DNA of 64,000 nt, taken from contig JAWBMQ010000004.1 of NCBI GenBank assembly GCA_038828875.1, forward strand, positions 59,684 to 123,683, read 5' to 3'. The DNA comes from JAWBMQ01 sp038828875 (GTDB lineage Archaea; Nanobdellota; Nanobdellia; Woesearchaeales; JAWBMQ01). How positions within the stretch are numbered: position 1 is the stretch's first letter; every line of letters starts with the position of its first letter. The notes below the pieces were generated by a model, which ran no database searches, was not told the DNA's origin, and saw nothing but the letters and a program-made list of their open reading frames with translations. The translations under genes and the position numbers were made by a program. This document shows positions 7,841-17,498 of this stretch, piece after piece.

Positions 7841-9642
7841 ATGGAAACTAATCATTACAAAAAAATTATCTTGGAATTGTTTTTAATTTTTATAATTCAA
7901 ACAGGTTTTGCAGAAATATTAATACAAGATCAAACAATGTTTGATAATCAAAATAGAAGTTATGGAACTGTGAATTTTAAAGCGTTAATTTCAGGAAACG
8001 AAACGAATTACAATTGTAGTTTGTACTTAAATAACATTTTAAATGAAACTAAAACTATAAATAATAATTCAATTCTTCAATTTTCTAAAACTTTGACAAG
8101 TGGAAATTATGAATATTATTTTAATTGTTCAAGATCAGGAGAATATAATCTAAGTGATTCTAAAACATTTTTCGTAAACAAACCATTTGTTGCAAATAGT
8201 GTAAAAACCGAATATATCTATCTTAATAAAGAAACTTACCTAAACTTATCAGCACTATTCAACGTAAATGATTCTGAAAAAGATGAAATCCAATATTCTT
8301 TAATCTCAGAAGGCCTAGAAAACAATTTAGCAATTAATAATGAAATAATGACTGCTCTATTTTCAGTAAAAGGAAATTATACTGTAAAGATTAATGCAAA
8401 AGAAAAGAACATCATTCCTACTTTTGAGAAAAATTTAACTTTAAATTTAATAGTAGATGAACCAAAAGGAGAGATTAGCTATAATACTTCAGTGCTTTTG
8501 AACAGTGATGAAAAAAGAAAACAAGGAGATAGAGCTTATGAATATTTAAAATTAAAAAATACCGGAACAATTCCATTAACAGTTATATTAAAAACATCAA
8601 CAGATTCTTTCGAAATTGATGGTTCAAAAGAAAAAACATTAACAATATTGCCAAATGAAGAAAGAAACGTTGAAATTAGAGCATTGATTGATTATGCATA
8701 TGCATCTGGAATTGTTTCATTGGGAACNNNNNNNNNNNNNNNNNNNNNNNNNNNNNNNNNNNNNNNNNNNNNNNNNNNNNNNNNNNNNNNNNNNNNNNNN
8801 NNNNNNNNNNNNNNNNNNNNNNNNNNNTTGGAAAATTAAGAATAGATACTAATGATGTAGATATTGAAGTTGAAAGTGAAGAAGATAATTTAGAAATTGA
8901 TAAAGATAAAGAAGACGTGTTAACTTTCAATTTTGAACTACCATATAGATTAAAATCTGAAGATGAAATTCCATTCAAAATAGAGATCTCTGGAAGAGAT
9001 GGAACTTATAGAAGAAAGCATACGATCTATGTAGAAGGATATCTCATAGTTAAAAAGGAAACTAAAAGCATTTACGTTGAAAAGATTTCATTCACTCCTG
9101 AAGAAATAGATTGCAATTATCTTACAACATATTTCAACACAGTAATTTACAACACAGGATCTTCAGAATACACAATAATTTATGAATTAAGTAATAAAGA
9201 ATTAAATATTAGATTAACTGATTCTTGTACTCTAAAAGAATACTCAAGTTCAAGAAGAAGTAGCGATTATTGTGATATTACTTTACCTGTAGCGTTTAGT
9301 AAAGATACTAAAGCAGGAACATATAGATTTGAATTTAGGGTATATGATAATAAAAATAAAATACTTTACGGACCTGTTTATAAAACAGTCAAAATCAATG
9401 ATTGTTCATCAAATATTGTAGAAACTCCTAAAGTAGAAGAAAAGAAAAATGAAACAATAGTTATTATTAAAGAACCTGAAGAAAAACAATCAGAAACTTC
9501 AGAAATACCAACTATCATAGTAAGCGAAAAATCAAAGGAAATATCAGAAAGTACTGTAATTTTGTATTCAATTTTATTAGTTTTAAGTGTTTCAGTAATT
9601 GCTATGACTTTCTTGTTAATAAAATTAATTTTAAAACCATAA
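7841..9642 (+). CDS. Secreted, C-terminally membrane-anchored surface protein (one gene split by a gap)
   Basis: The product of about 600 aa has an N-terminal signal segment (ILELFLIFIIQTGFA), several beta-rich Ig-like domains with N-x-S/T sites, and a C-terminal membrane anchor (about 24 hydrophobic residues ending LLIKLILKP). A gap at 8728-8827 breaks the frame, because known bases require a true gap length of 3n+2. The two halves otherwise fit as one gene. TTTATAAA at 7788-7795 puts transcription near 7816, so the in-frame ATG at 7796 is too early. The ATG at 7841, just after GGTGAT, is the likely start. Function is unknown; it resembles archaeal cell-surface or S-layer-associated proteins. 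Confidence 0.72.
8728..8827. other. Scaffold gap (100 N), breaks the reading frame
   Basis: A run of 100 N separates two halves of the surface protein that lie in different frames. The frame downstream is open from base 8830, 87 bases before the first apparent start at 8917, which supports a single gene. Confidence 0.98.
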
Positions 9643-9651
9643 AATTTTTTC

Positions 9652-11235
9652 TTATTTTTTGTTTTTTAGAGCATTAAAAAGATAAGGAATTATCTCTTTC
9701 TTTCTAGAAATAAAAGGAACTAAGATATTATTTTCATTATCCATATATTTTGAAAACAACGACGGCTTGTTAGTAAAAAGATATGAATTATTCTTCAAAA
9801 TATCAGTTACAACAAAAACAAAAACATCTAATAGTTTTTCATTAACAAAATAATTTATAGCTTCTAAAATTTCATTTTTTCTAGCTAAAACTTTATCAAC
9901 GTTCACTAATTGAAGTTGACCAATTCCTACTTTGTATTGATATATTTTTTGCTCTTTATAATCATAAGTAAATAATTTAATTATTGAATCATTAACAATT
10001 TCTTCATTAGCAGAAAATAATGATCTCCCTAGCTCATTATAATCTACATTAATCATATTTGAGATTTCTTTAACTACATCTATATCTTCTTTTGTTGTAG
10101 TAGGAGATGTAAGAATGATAGTATCTGATAAGATTGCATAAAGTAAAAGTTTAGCTAATTTATCAGGAATTGATAAATTACTATCTTTAAATTTTTGATA
10201 TATTAACGTAGCTGTACTTCCTACTGGTTTTAATGTTACTTCTATTGGTTTCATAGTATAGATATCTCCTAAATTATGATGATCTATAATCTCTAAAATA
10301 TTTGCATTTTCAATCCCATCTATTGATTGTGCAAAAGTATTATGATCTACTAAAATTAAATTAAAAACTTTATTACTATATATTTCTTTTTTTCCAACTA
10401 CTCCTACTACTCTATTATCTCTTAAAACAGGAACTACAAACTGTTTTCTAATTACTTTTTCTTTAACTTCACTCACTAAATCATCCTCATTTAAAAACAT
10501 TGCATCTGTTTTTATGAAATTTTTTATACTTTGTTGCAGATGTAACATTTGAATTACTTCTTGAGTTCGTCTACTAGTAACAAAAAGATTAAAAGGATAC
10601 GCTCGATGGTTAAAAACATTAGGATCATTTGCATTAGAAATAATTAAGGTTTGAATAGGAGATGAAAATAAAATAGGTAATCTTTTACTATCTGCTGAAA
10701 CTATGACAATTCCAAAAGCAGGTTTTTCTATATCTAAATCACTAGCTAAATTAATTTCTCCTTTAACGATTGGTTCTTTTTTGTAATCAAATGCAGGCAT
10801 TAAAACAGACTTTAATTTATCATAAGAAATTTCCAAATAATTTAACTCATTTGTGTAGAAATTTTTAACTACAGCTCTTGATAAAAAATCTATGTTAATT
10901 ATTCCTAAGTATTCGTTATTTTCATCAACAACAGGCATTGATTTAAGATGATAATTGAAAAAGTAATCTAAAGTTTCTTGAAAAGTTAGATTATCTCTTA
11001 TAGTAATTGGATTAACCATAATGTCTGAAACTCTAAGAAAAATATCCGTTTTTATTTCAGGATAATCTAAATTTAACTCCTTTAAAACATACTTAGTTTC
11101 GTTGTTAGGCAATCCTTGTGCAACTGCTTTAAATTCTTCATTTGTAGTCTCACTTTTAAAGTATGCATATACTATTGAGCTTGCAATACTATCCAAATCT
11201 GGATTTTTATGTCCTACAACAAAATTTCTGCACAT
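9652..11235 (-). CDS. Manganese-dependent inorganic pyrophosphatase with CBS and DRTGG domains (family II)
   Basis: Family II pyrophosphatases hydrolyse PPi to phosphate and drive biosynthesis forward. The DHH catalytic domain is split: motif GHKNPDLDSI lies at the N-terminus, while VDHN and the signature DHH come near residues 300-330. The C-terminal DHHA2 domain ends with the substrate-binding SRKKEI. Between them sit a CBS domain (about 67-125), a DRTGG-like region (about 145-240) and a second CBS (about 245-295). CBS units in this family bind adenine nucleotides and control activity. The length of 527 aa is normal for the CBS form. The first motif has Leu where Thr is usual (NPDTDSI). Confidence 0.9.
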   Translation of the reverse strand: MCRNFVVGHKNPDLDSIASSIVYAYFKSETTNEEFKAVAQGLPNNETKYVLKELNLDYPEIKTDIFLRVSDIMVNPITIRDNLTFQETLDYFFNYHLKSMPVVDENNEYLGIINIDFLSRAVVKNFYTNELNYLEISYDKLKSVLMPAFDYKKEPIVKGEINLASDLDIEKPAFGIVIVSADSKRLPILFSSPIQTLIISNANDPNVFNHRAYPFNLFVTSRRTQEVIQMLHLQQSIKNFIKTDAMFLNEDDLVSEVKEKVIRKQFVVPVLRDNRVVGVVGKKEIYSNKVFNLILVDHNTFAQSIDGIENANILEIIDHHNLGDIYTMKPIEVTLKPVGSTATLIYQKFKDSNLSIPDKLAKLLLYAILSDTIILTSPTTTKEDIDVVKEISNMINVDYNELGRSLFSANEEIVNDSIIKLFTYDYKEQKIYQYKVGIGQLQLVNVDKVLARKNEILEAINYFVNEKLLDVFVFVVTDILKNNSYLFTNKPSLFSKYMDNENNILVPFISRKKEIIPYLFNALKNKK

Positions 11236-11289
11236 GTTAAAAAATTTAAAGAGAATAATTTTTTAAATTTTATTAATCATCAAATAAGA

Positions 11290-11994
11290 ATGAATGAACT
11301 TGAACAAATATTTCTAATTCTTCTTGAAAATTATGGTTATCAAGGTTGGTTTCCTTTGATAGAGTACAATGGAACAAATCCTACTAAAACAGGATCCATT
11401 CGTGGCTATCATCCAGGAAATTATGAATTACCTAAAACATTAGATCAAGTTTATGAAATATCCATAGGAGCAATATTAACCCAAAACACATCCTGGACTA
11501 ACGTAGAAAAAGCGCTTTTAAATCTCTATCAAAATAAAAAATTAAATTATGTAGAAATTCACAAAATCGATATTGAAAAATTAAAAGAACTCATAAAACC
11601 TGCTGGATTTTATAACCAAAAAGCTGAACGATTAAAATTGTTTACAACTTTTTTCATTCAAAATTTAAACAGAATTGATTCTATTGAAAGAGAAGAATTA
11701 TTAAGCTTAAAAGGAATCGGAAAAGAAACGGCAGATACTATTTTGTTATATGCACTAAAAAAACCCTTCTTTGTAGTTGATAAATACACTCAAAGATTTA
11801 TGGCTAGATTAGGATTTGAATTTTCAAATTATGAAGAATTACAAAATATTTTTCAAAATAGTTTAGAAAAAGATTACAGAATATACAACGAATATCATGC
11901 ACTAATTGTTGAACATGCAAAAAGATACTGTAAAAAGAATCCTAATTGTGAAAGTTGTCCTTTAAACAAAATCTGCAAAAGAAAAATATTATAA
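11290..11994 (+). CDS. HhH-GPD DNA glycosylase, endonuclease III-like (MagIII-type motif)
   Basis: This is a base-excision repair glycosylase of about 234 aa. The helix-hairpin-helix LKGIGKETADTILLYAL is followed by VVDKYTQRF with the catalytic Asp. Endonuclease III has a lyase Lys in the position occupied here by Glu (GKET). The GKE/S-TAD pattern instead resembles MagIII-type 3-methyladenine glycosylases, so a monofunctional alkylbase glycosylase is likely. Four C-terminal cysteines (C-x5-C-x2-C-x5-C) suggest a [4Fe-4S] cluster. An in-frame ATG at 11209 would overlap the divergent pyrophosphatase gene; the ATG at 11290 matches the family start. Confidence 0.8.
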   Translation: MNELEQIFLILLENYGYQGWFPLIEYNGTNPTKTGSIRGYHPGNYELPKTLDQVYEISIGAILTQNTSWTNVEKALLNLYQNKKLNYVEIHKIDIEKLKELIKPAGFYNQKAERLKLFTTFFIQNLNRIDSIEREELLSLKGIGKETADTILLYALKKPFFVVDKYTQRFMARLGFEFSNYEELQNIFQNSLEKDYRIYNEYHALIVEHAKRYCKKNPNCESCPLNKICKRKIL

Positions 11995-12041
11995 AAAGGT
12001 TATAAAAAAATTTTTAAAATTTAACTGCATAACTTTTTAAA

Positions 12042-12551
12042 ATGTCAATATTAACTAAAGAAGAAATTTTAAAAGAAATTGAATTAGGTAACATTAAGAT
12101 AAATCCATTTAGAATTGAAAACTTAGGACCTGCTTCAATAGATCTAACTTTATGGAACAAATTTAGAATATTTAAAAAGATAAACAACATTGTAGATGTA
12201 ACTAACGAGACCAATTATAAAGAATATTCTGAATTAATTGTTAGTGATTCTATTTTAATACTTCCAGGAGAAACAATCTTAGGAATAACTGAAGAAGAGA
12301 TTATATTATCTGAAAATATTTGTGGATGGCTTGAAGGAAGAAGTCGATTTGCAAGATTAGGACTTTTAGTTCATATTTCTGCATCATTTATGCAACCAGG
12401 TATTCAAAATCATCAAGTTTTAGAAATTACAAATATGGGAAAAATTCCATTAAGATTGCATGCTGGAACTAAGATTTGTCAATTCATCTTTCAAAGAACT
12501 GAAGGAAAAGCAAAATATTCTGGAATTTTTAAATCACAAGAAGAACCTTAA
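12042..12551 (+). CDS. dcd: dCTP deaminase (dUTPase-fold)
   Basis: dCTP deaminase converts dCTP to dUTP, feeding dTMP synthesis; some archaeal enzymes go on to dUMP. The 169 aa protein has the early LGPASIDLTL motif, the trimer-interface GRSRFARLGLLVHISASFM, and QVLEITNMG, which carries the catalytic Glu. Length and motif order are normal for the family. A T/A-rich box about 27 nt before the ATG suggests a leaderless message. Whether it is mono- or bifunctional cannot be told from sequence alone. Confidence 0.9.
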   Translation: MSILTKEEILKEIELGNIKINPFRIENLGPASIDLTLWNKFRIFKKINNIVDVTNETNYKEYSELIVSDSILILPGETILGITEEEIILSENICGWLEGRSRFARLGLLVHISASFMQPGIQNHQVLEITNMGKIPLRLHAGTKICQFIFQRTEGKAKYSGIFKSQEEP

Positions 12552-12599
12552 TAAATTAAAATAAATTAAAATTTAACCAAAAATAAAAAATAAAAAAGA

Positions 12600-14183
12600 T
12601 TAAATTAAATTTTCATATTTTTTCTTTTCTTCCTCATCTAAATACTTCAACCAAATTCTATCAAAGCCTTCTGTATGTGCTTTCTTTTCTTTTAACCAAT
12701 TTAGATTTTTCTTATTGTAATATTTTTGGATATAAAAAGAATCTAATTCATTCTTAACTTGATTACTATAATCATCAAGATCTTTTGCTATTTCAAAAAT
12801 TCTTTCCTTTTCATAACCATCTGTTGCTATAGGATTATACTTGTTTATTATTTTTCTAAGCACCTCTGGATTATCAATTATCATACACGGCATTAGCAGA
12901 TTATCTGTATGTGGTTGATTTAATCTTATAGCTTTAAAATAATCACTATTCCAAGCTTCTTTTAAACTAACTTCATGAAGATTGTGTGTTGCTAAATGCA
13001 CAAAAATGCAAGGTTCTAAATAACCTTCATTATTTACATGTGCATATCTTCTTGCAGCTATACAACCATCTATTGCAGGNNNNNNNNNNNNNNNNNNNNN
13101 NNNNNNNNNNNNNNNNNNNNNNNNNNNNNNNNNNNNNNNNNNNNNNNNNNNNNNNNNNNNNNNNNNNNNNNNNNNNNNCGCATCATTCCAAAAATCCATC
13201 AAGAAGAATGGTTTATTATTTCTAACATAATTCACAACATCATACATAGATTTTCTCTGTTGTGGAGTTGGCATTAATTCTAATTTACTATACTTTGAAA
13301 TTGGCATGTAAAGGAAAATCCATCCAAACATTGCTCCTCTGTCAATCCATTCATCATAAAACTTTTCATCACTTAATGTTTTATAATTGGTAGATGTCAA
13401 AACTAACGATATGCCGTAAGCAAAATTTTTGCTTGCTAACCTATTAGCCAAAGAAACGACTTCATTATATACACCTCTCCCCCTTAATTCATTAGTTTCC
13501 TCTTCAGTTCCATCTACACTTAAAACAGGAATAATATTTTTTAAATCAATCAATGCTTCTAATGATTTTTTATTTCTATTCAAATAAGTTCCGTTTGTAA
13601 ACATTTGAAAAATGCTATTTTTATGCTTTCTAAATACATCATAAAACTCCACTATCTTTAAACTAGGTTCACCGCCAAGCAATGTGAAAAAATGAGTACC
13701 CATTTCTTCTGCTTGAGTAATTATATCATCAAAAAACTCTTTACTCATATCTTTACTTTTATCATAACTAATTGCATAACAACCTTCACATTGTAGATTA
13801 CATGCCATCGTAGGACTAATCAACAAGGTAAAAGGAGCAGGAAATTCTTTTTCAGGATCTAATTTTTTGTTCTTTTTTATCCAATCTACTCCGCTGTATA
13901 ATATTAAATTTTTTATGATTACATTAACCTGTTTCTTATCTTTCTTAAACAAGTTTATAAAAAATTCTCTTGGACCAGGATTATTTCTTACCCAATCTAC
14001 GAACTGCTCTCCTTTTGTATTTTTCAATTTTTTATCCAATCTATTAATCACATAATCTATGTTTTTTTCAGGATTTTCTCTTACGTAATCTATATTTGCA
14101 TCAATTACATCTTCTAAAAAAATATTTTTAAAAATAGAAAATACTTCTTTTATGTAATTTTTATTATCTTTTTTATTTTCCAT
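12600..14183 (-). CDS. Radical SAM protein with SPASM-like C-terminal region
   Basis: Radical SAM enzymes cleave S-adenosylmethionine at a [4Fe-4S] cluster to start radical reactions. The cluster motif CNLQCEGCY (C-x3-C-x2-C) lies near residue 128, after an N-terminal helical region of about 120 residues. The SAM-binding GGEP follows near residue 170. After the gap, GCIAARRYAHVN, EPCIFVH and MPCMIIDNP supply cysteines like those of SPASM auxiliary-cluster domains. A peptide-modifying or maturase role is common in such proteins, but no substrate peptide is visible nearby. The ATG at 14183 has a GAAGGTG Shine-Dalgarno; the GTG at 14192 lies inside it. Confidence 0.82.
   Translation of the reverse strand: MENKKDNKNYIKEVFSIFKNIFLEDVIDANIDYVRENPEKNIDYVINRLDKKLKNTKGEQFVDWVRNNPGPREFFINLFKKDKKQVNVIIKNLILYSGVDWIKKNKKLDPEKEFPAPFTLLISPTMACNLQCEGCYAISYDKSKDMSKEFFDDIITQAEEMGTHFFTLLGGEPSLKIVEFYDVFRKHKNSIFQMFTNGTYLNRNKKSLEALIDLKNIIPVLSVDGTEEETNELRGRGVYNEVVSLANRLASKNFAYGISLVLTSTNYKTLSDEKFYDEWIDRGAMFGWIFLYMPISKYSKLELMPTPQQRKSMYDVVNYVRNNKPFFLMDFWNDAXXXXXXXXXXXXXXXXXXXXXXXXXXXXXXXXXPAIDGCIAARRYAHVNNEGYLEPCIFVHLATHNLHEVSLKEAWNSDYFKAIRLNQPHTDNLLMPCMIIDNPEVLRKIINKYNPIATDGYEKERIFEIAKDLDDYSNQVKNELDSFYIQKYYNKKNLNWLKEKKAHTEGFDRIWLKYLDEEEKKKYENLI
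13080..13178. other. Scaffold gap (99 N)
   Basis: A run of 99 N lies inside the radical SAM gene, between its barrel and the cysteine-rich C-terminal region. Both sides are in the same frame. Confidence 0.99.
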
Positions 14184-14214
14184 GATTTTCACCTTCTAAA
14201 AGGTTTTAAAAAAC

Positions 14215-16253
14215 TTACTCTATTTTTTTAAACTTTTCTACCATTTGCTTAAATGCCTTTGGATTTTTTTCGTAATCAAAAACATGCTCAAAAACATCAA
14301 CCAAATGGTTTACAGTAACAATATCTATCTTATTTTTATCAACATGAGTTATAACTACATCACCTAGATTACTTTTAGGAATAATAACTTTTTTCATTCC
14401 ACTTTCTATTGCTCCTTCTATTTTGTAAGTAACTCCTCCTACTGGCAATACATTTCCTCTAACTGAAAGACTTCCTGTAATTGCCACATCTTGCCTAATT
14501 GGAATTTTGGTTATTGCTGACAATACAGCAATAGCTATTGCTATACTTGCTGAATCTCCTTCAACACCTTCATAAGTTTGTAAAAATTGAATATAAACAT
14601 CTTTTTTATTCAAATCTACACCATAAGCTTTCTTTATCAATGCAGAAATATTGATCACTGCTTCCTTTGCAATTTTACCTAATTGTCCTGTAGCTACAAA
14701 TTTATTACCATTTTCTCCATCAACTACAATAGCTTCTATAGGAAGAACCAATCCTGACATTCTTGTTCCAACTCCAATAACAGCTAAACCATTAACTCTA
14801 CCAATTTCACTTCCTTGATTAAGGATTACTTGATATTCTTTTTTTCTTTCTATGAATTCATCAGAAATTTGCTTTTCTAAAGGTCTTGCAATTTTCAGAG
14901 CATCTATTACATCTTCCTTTAAAACAAATTCATGACCTTTTTCTAAAGCAATATCACCTGCACTTCTTATTAAACCACCTAATTCTCTTAACCTTAAAGT
15001 AATATGTCCCTTTCTACTAGCTAATCTCATTGCTTCTTTAATAATTTCAATCACTGCCTCTCTTTTAAAATGTGGTATTTTCCCATCTCTTTGAACTTCT
15101 TGAGCAACAAATCTAACCATTTTTTCTACGTTTTCTTTTGTAGCAGGCATAGTTTCATTCATATAAACTTCATAACCATAACCTATAATTCTACTTCTTA
15201 AAGCAGGATGCATTTGCTTTATAGTTTCTAAATTTCCTGCAGCAACAAGAATAAAATCACAAGGAACTGGTTCTGTTCTTACCATTGCTCCTGCACTTCT
15301 TTCTGATTGTCCTGTTATCGGAAACTCTTTCTCTTGTAATGCCGTAAGCAATTCTTGCTGAGTTCTTAATGATAACGTAGAAATCTCATCTATGAAAAGA
15401 ACACCTTTGTGAGCTTTATGAATTAAACCTGCTACAACCCTTTCGTGTGCTGGAGTTCCTAATCCTCCACTTTGAAAAGGATCATGCAAAACGTCTCCTA
15501 ATAGTGCTCCTGCATGTGCTCCAGTAGCATCGTAAAAAGGAGCTTGTTTTTTATCCTTATTATCTACCAATAATTTAGGAATAAGTATAGAACTATTTTT
15601 TTTAACCATACTTAAAGACATAGCCATGGCCATTACAAACATCATACCTCCAATAAAAGTAGCAGCAAACACTATATCTCCATATTGTGTTCTAAACCAC
15701 CAAGGCAAAATCAAAGAAATCAAAATTAAAATAAACATAAACAAATTTTGACCTCCTCTATNNNNNNNNNNNNNNNNNNNNNNNNNNNNNNNNNNNNNNN
15801 NNNNNNNNNNNNNNNNNNNNNNNNNNNNNNNNNNNNNNNNNNNNNNNNNNNNNNNNTACTCTTTAAATCTTCAAACTTAGCCTTTTCAACAATTTCTCTA
15901 CCTTTACCTGCATCTACTGTTCTAATCAAAGGATTATTTTCATCCAATGGATTAGAAAACGCTAAAATATCTTTCAATTTTTCAACAGGAAGCAATTCAG
16001 CTAAAGCTTTTCCAAGCATACTTTTTCCTGTGCCAGGTTCACCTATTAAAAGTACGTGCCTTCTTTGAAGAGCAGCTTTTTTAATAACTTCTACTGCAAA
16101 ATCCTGACCAATAATTTGATCAACTAATTTTTCAGGAACTTTAACTTCCTTGGTTGTTTCAATATTTACATATTTATCTAAATTTTCAGAAGTTATAATT
16201 TCTTCAACCAATTGATCTTGTTTTACCTTCTTTTTGTTTTCTTTTTTTACCAT
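14215..16253 (-). CDS. lonB: Membrane-anchored ATP-dependent protease LonB (one gene split by a gap)
   Basis: LonB is the archaeal membrane Lon protease that degrades misfolded and regulatory proteins. In coding order it has Walker A GEPGTGKS near residue 76, a gap, two adjacent membrane segments (FILILISLILPWW and FAATFIGGMMFVMAMAM), then Walker B GVLFIDEIS. A C-terminal Lon protease domain follows with the Ser of EGDSASIAIA and the Lys of KKVIIPKSN. The membrane pair between Walker A and Walker B is the LonB hallmark. The gap at 15762-15856 (95 N) breaks the frame, but the known bases join if the true gap is a multiple of three. It should therefore be read as one gene of about 680 aa. Confidence 0.92.
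15762..15856. other. Scaffold gap (95 N), breaks the lonB frame
   Basis: The gap lies between Walker A and the membrane segments of LonB. The 1,944 known bases form exactly 648 codons, so only the N count causes the apparent split. Confidence 0.98.
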
Positions 16254-16306
16254 AACTTAAGATAAACGAAAATTATTTTAAAATATTTTGTTTTCATAAT
16301 TATATC

Positions 16307-17407
16307 ATGGCAACTAATGTTACTGTGGAATTCGTACTTGCACAAGAAGAATACGAAAAAGCTCAAACTCCTTTAGAAAAGTTAAAAGCATTAGAAAAGA
16401 TGTACGCAACAGTACCCAAACATAAAGGAACTGAAAAATTAAGAGCAGACATTGGAAAGAAGATGGCTTATTGGAGAAAAATGCTAGAAAAAGAAGAACA
16501 AACTAAAGCCAAAAGAACCAATTTCAGCATAAAAAAAGAAGCTCCATCAATTGGTGTTATTGGCTTACCTAACTCTGGTAAATCTTTGCTTGTTAAAAAA
16601 TTAACTGATGCTCCTACTGAAGTTGCAGAATATGAATTTACCACTAAAATTCCTGTTGTTGGAATGTTGAAATACAAAGATATCATGCTTCAAATGATTG
16701 ATTTTATTCCTATTTTTCAAAATGTAGCGTTCAATGATAGTTTAAGACAATATTTTTCTCCACTAAGAATTTGTGATGTTTTGCTGATTTTAATAAAAAA
16801 GGATGATGAATTTGAAATAATAAAGAACGAACTGGAAAATTTTAAGATTATTTTAGGAAAGAAAAAAGCAATAAGATTAAGTAAATCAGATCATCTTGAA
16901 ATAAATGGATGGGAATTAATAAAGAATTCTAATTATCAAGAAGTTTTAGCTGTAGTTAAAGATATGAATCTTCATAATTACATTATTCAAATAGATGAAG
17001 AGATGACTTTAGATGAATTTACAAAATTTTTAGATGATAGTTATTATTTCGTAGATTATGTCTTGGTGAAAAATTTAATTTATGATGAAACTCCTTCTAA
17101 AATAGCTGATTTTTCAATAAATATATTAAAAGAAGAAAATTTTGACAAGATGTTAGAGTTATTAATAAAAAAAATGAAAATAATTAGAGTTTATACAAAA
17201 GATAAAAGCAAAAATATTTCAACAAAACCGATCATATTGAAGGAAGGTGCAACAATCAGGGATGTTGCAGAAATAATTCACAAAGATTTCGTAAAAAATT
17301 TTAACTATGCTAAAATTTGGGGAAATGAAGCAAAATTTCCTGGACAAAAAGTTGGACTAGATTACAAAGTTTTTGATGGATGTATTGTTGAATTTTTCTT
17401 GAAATAG
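16307..17407 (+). CDS. DRG-family GTP-binding protein with degenerate G motifs and TGS domain
   Basis: DRG proteins are translation-associated GTPases that bind ribosomes. The 366 aa protein has the DRG N-terminal helical region (TPLEKLKALEKMYA, KHKGTEKLRADI), P-loop GLPNSGKS near residue 85, and a clear C-terminal TGS domain (VYTKDK, GATIRDVAEIIHKDFVKNF, YAKIWG). The G3 motif, normally DxPG, reads DFIPIF without the glycine. The expected G4 NKxD is replaced by VKNL, with SKSD further upstream. GTP hydrolysis may be weak or lost. The TGS domain leaves family membership secure. The gene is monocistronic, with an AT-rich upstream region. Confidence 0.85.
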   Translation: MATNVTVEFVLAQEEYEKAQTPLEKLKALEKMYATVPKHKGTEKLRADIGKKMAYWRKMLEKEEQTKAKRTNFSIKKEAPSIGVIGLPNSGKSLLVKKLTDAPTEVAEYEFTTKIPVVGMLKYKDIMLQMIDFIPIFQNVAFNDSLRQYFSPLRICDVLLILIKKDDEFEIIKNELENFKIILGKKKAIRLSKSDHLEINGWELIKNSNYQEVLAVVKDMNLHNYIIQIDEEMTLDEFTKFLDDSYYFVDYVLVKNLIYDETPSKIADFSINILKEENFDKMLELLIKKMKIIRVYTKDKSKNISTKPIILKEGATIRDVAEIIHKDFVKNFNYAKIWGNEAKFPGQKVGLDYKVFDGCIVEFFLK

Positions 17408-17498
17408 AAAGTAAATAGATAAAAGCTAAAGAAAAAAGAAATCAAAAAGAAGAAATTATAAAAAAATTTTTTAAATATAGTTCCATTCCATAAGGTTT

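Noticed and set aside
8917..9642. Separate gene starting with GTG at 8917
   Set aside because: The frame is open back to the gap at 8828 and the sequence continues the upstream surface protein; it has its membrane anchor but no signal peptide of its own.
14215..15744. Separate membrane Lon protease beginning at 15744 without Walker A
   Set aside because: Walker A is on the other side of the 95-N gap and known bases join in frame, so this is one lonB gene.
16307..17407. DRG-like gene as a pseudogene
   Set aside because: The frame is intact over its full length and the P-loop and TGS domain are conserved, so loss of some GTPase motifs is more likely functional divergence.
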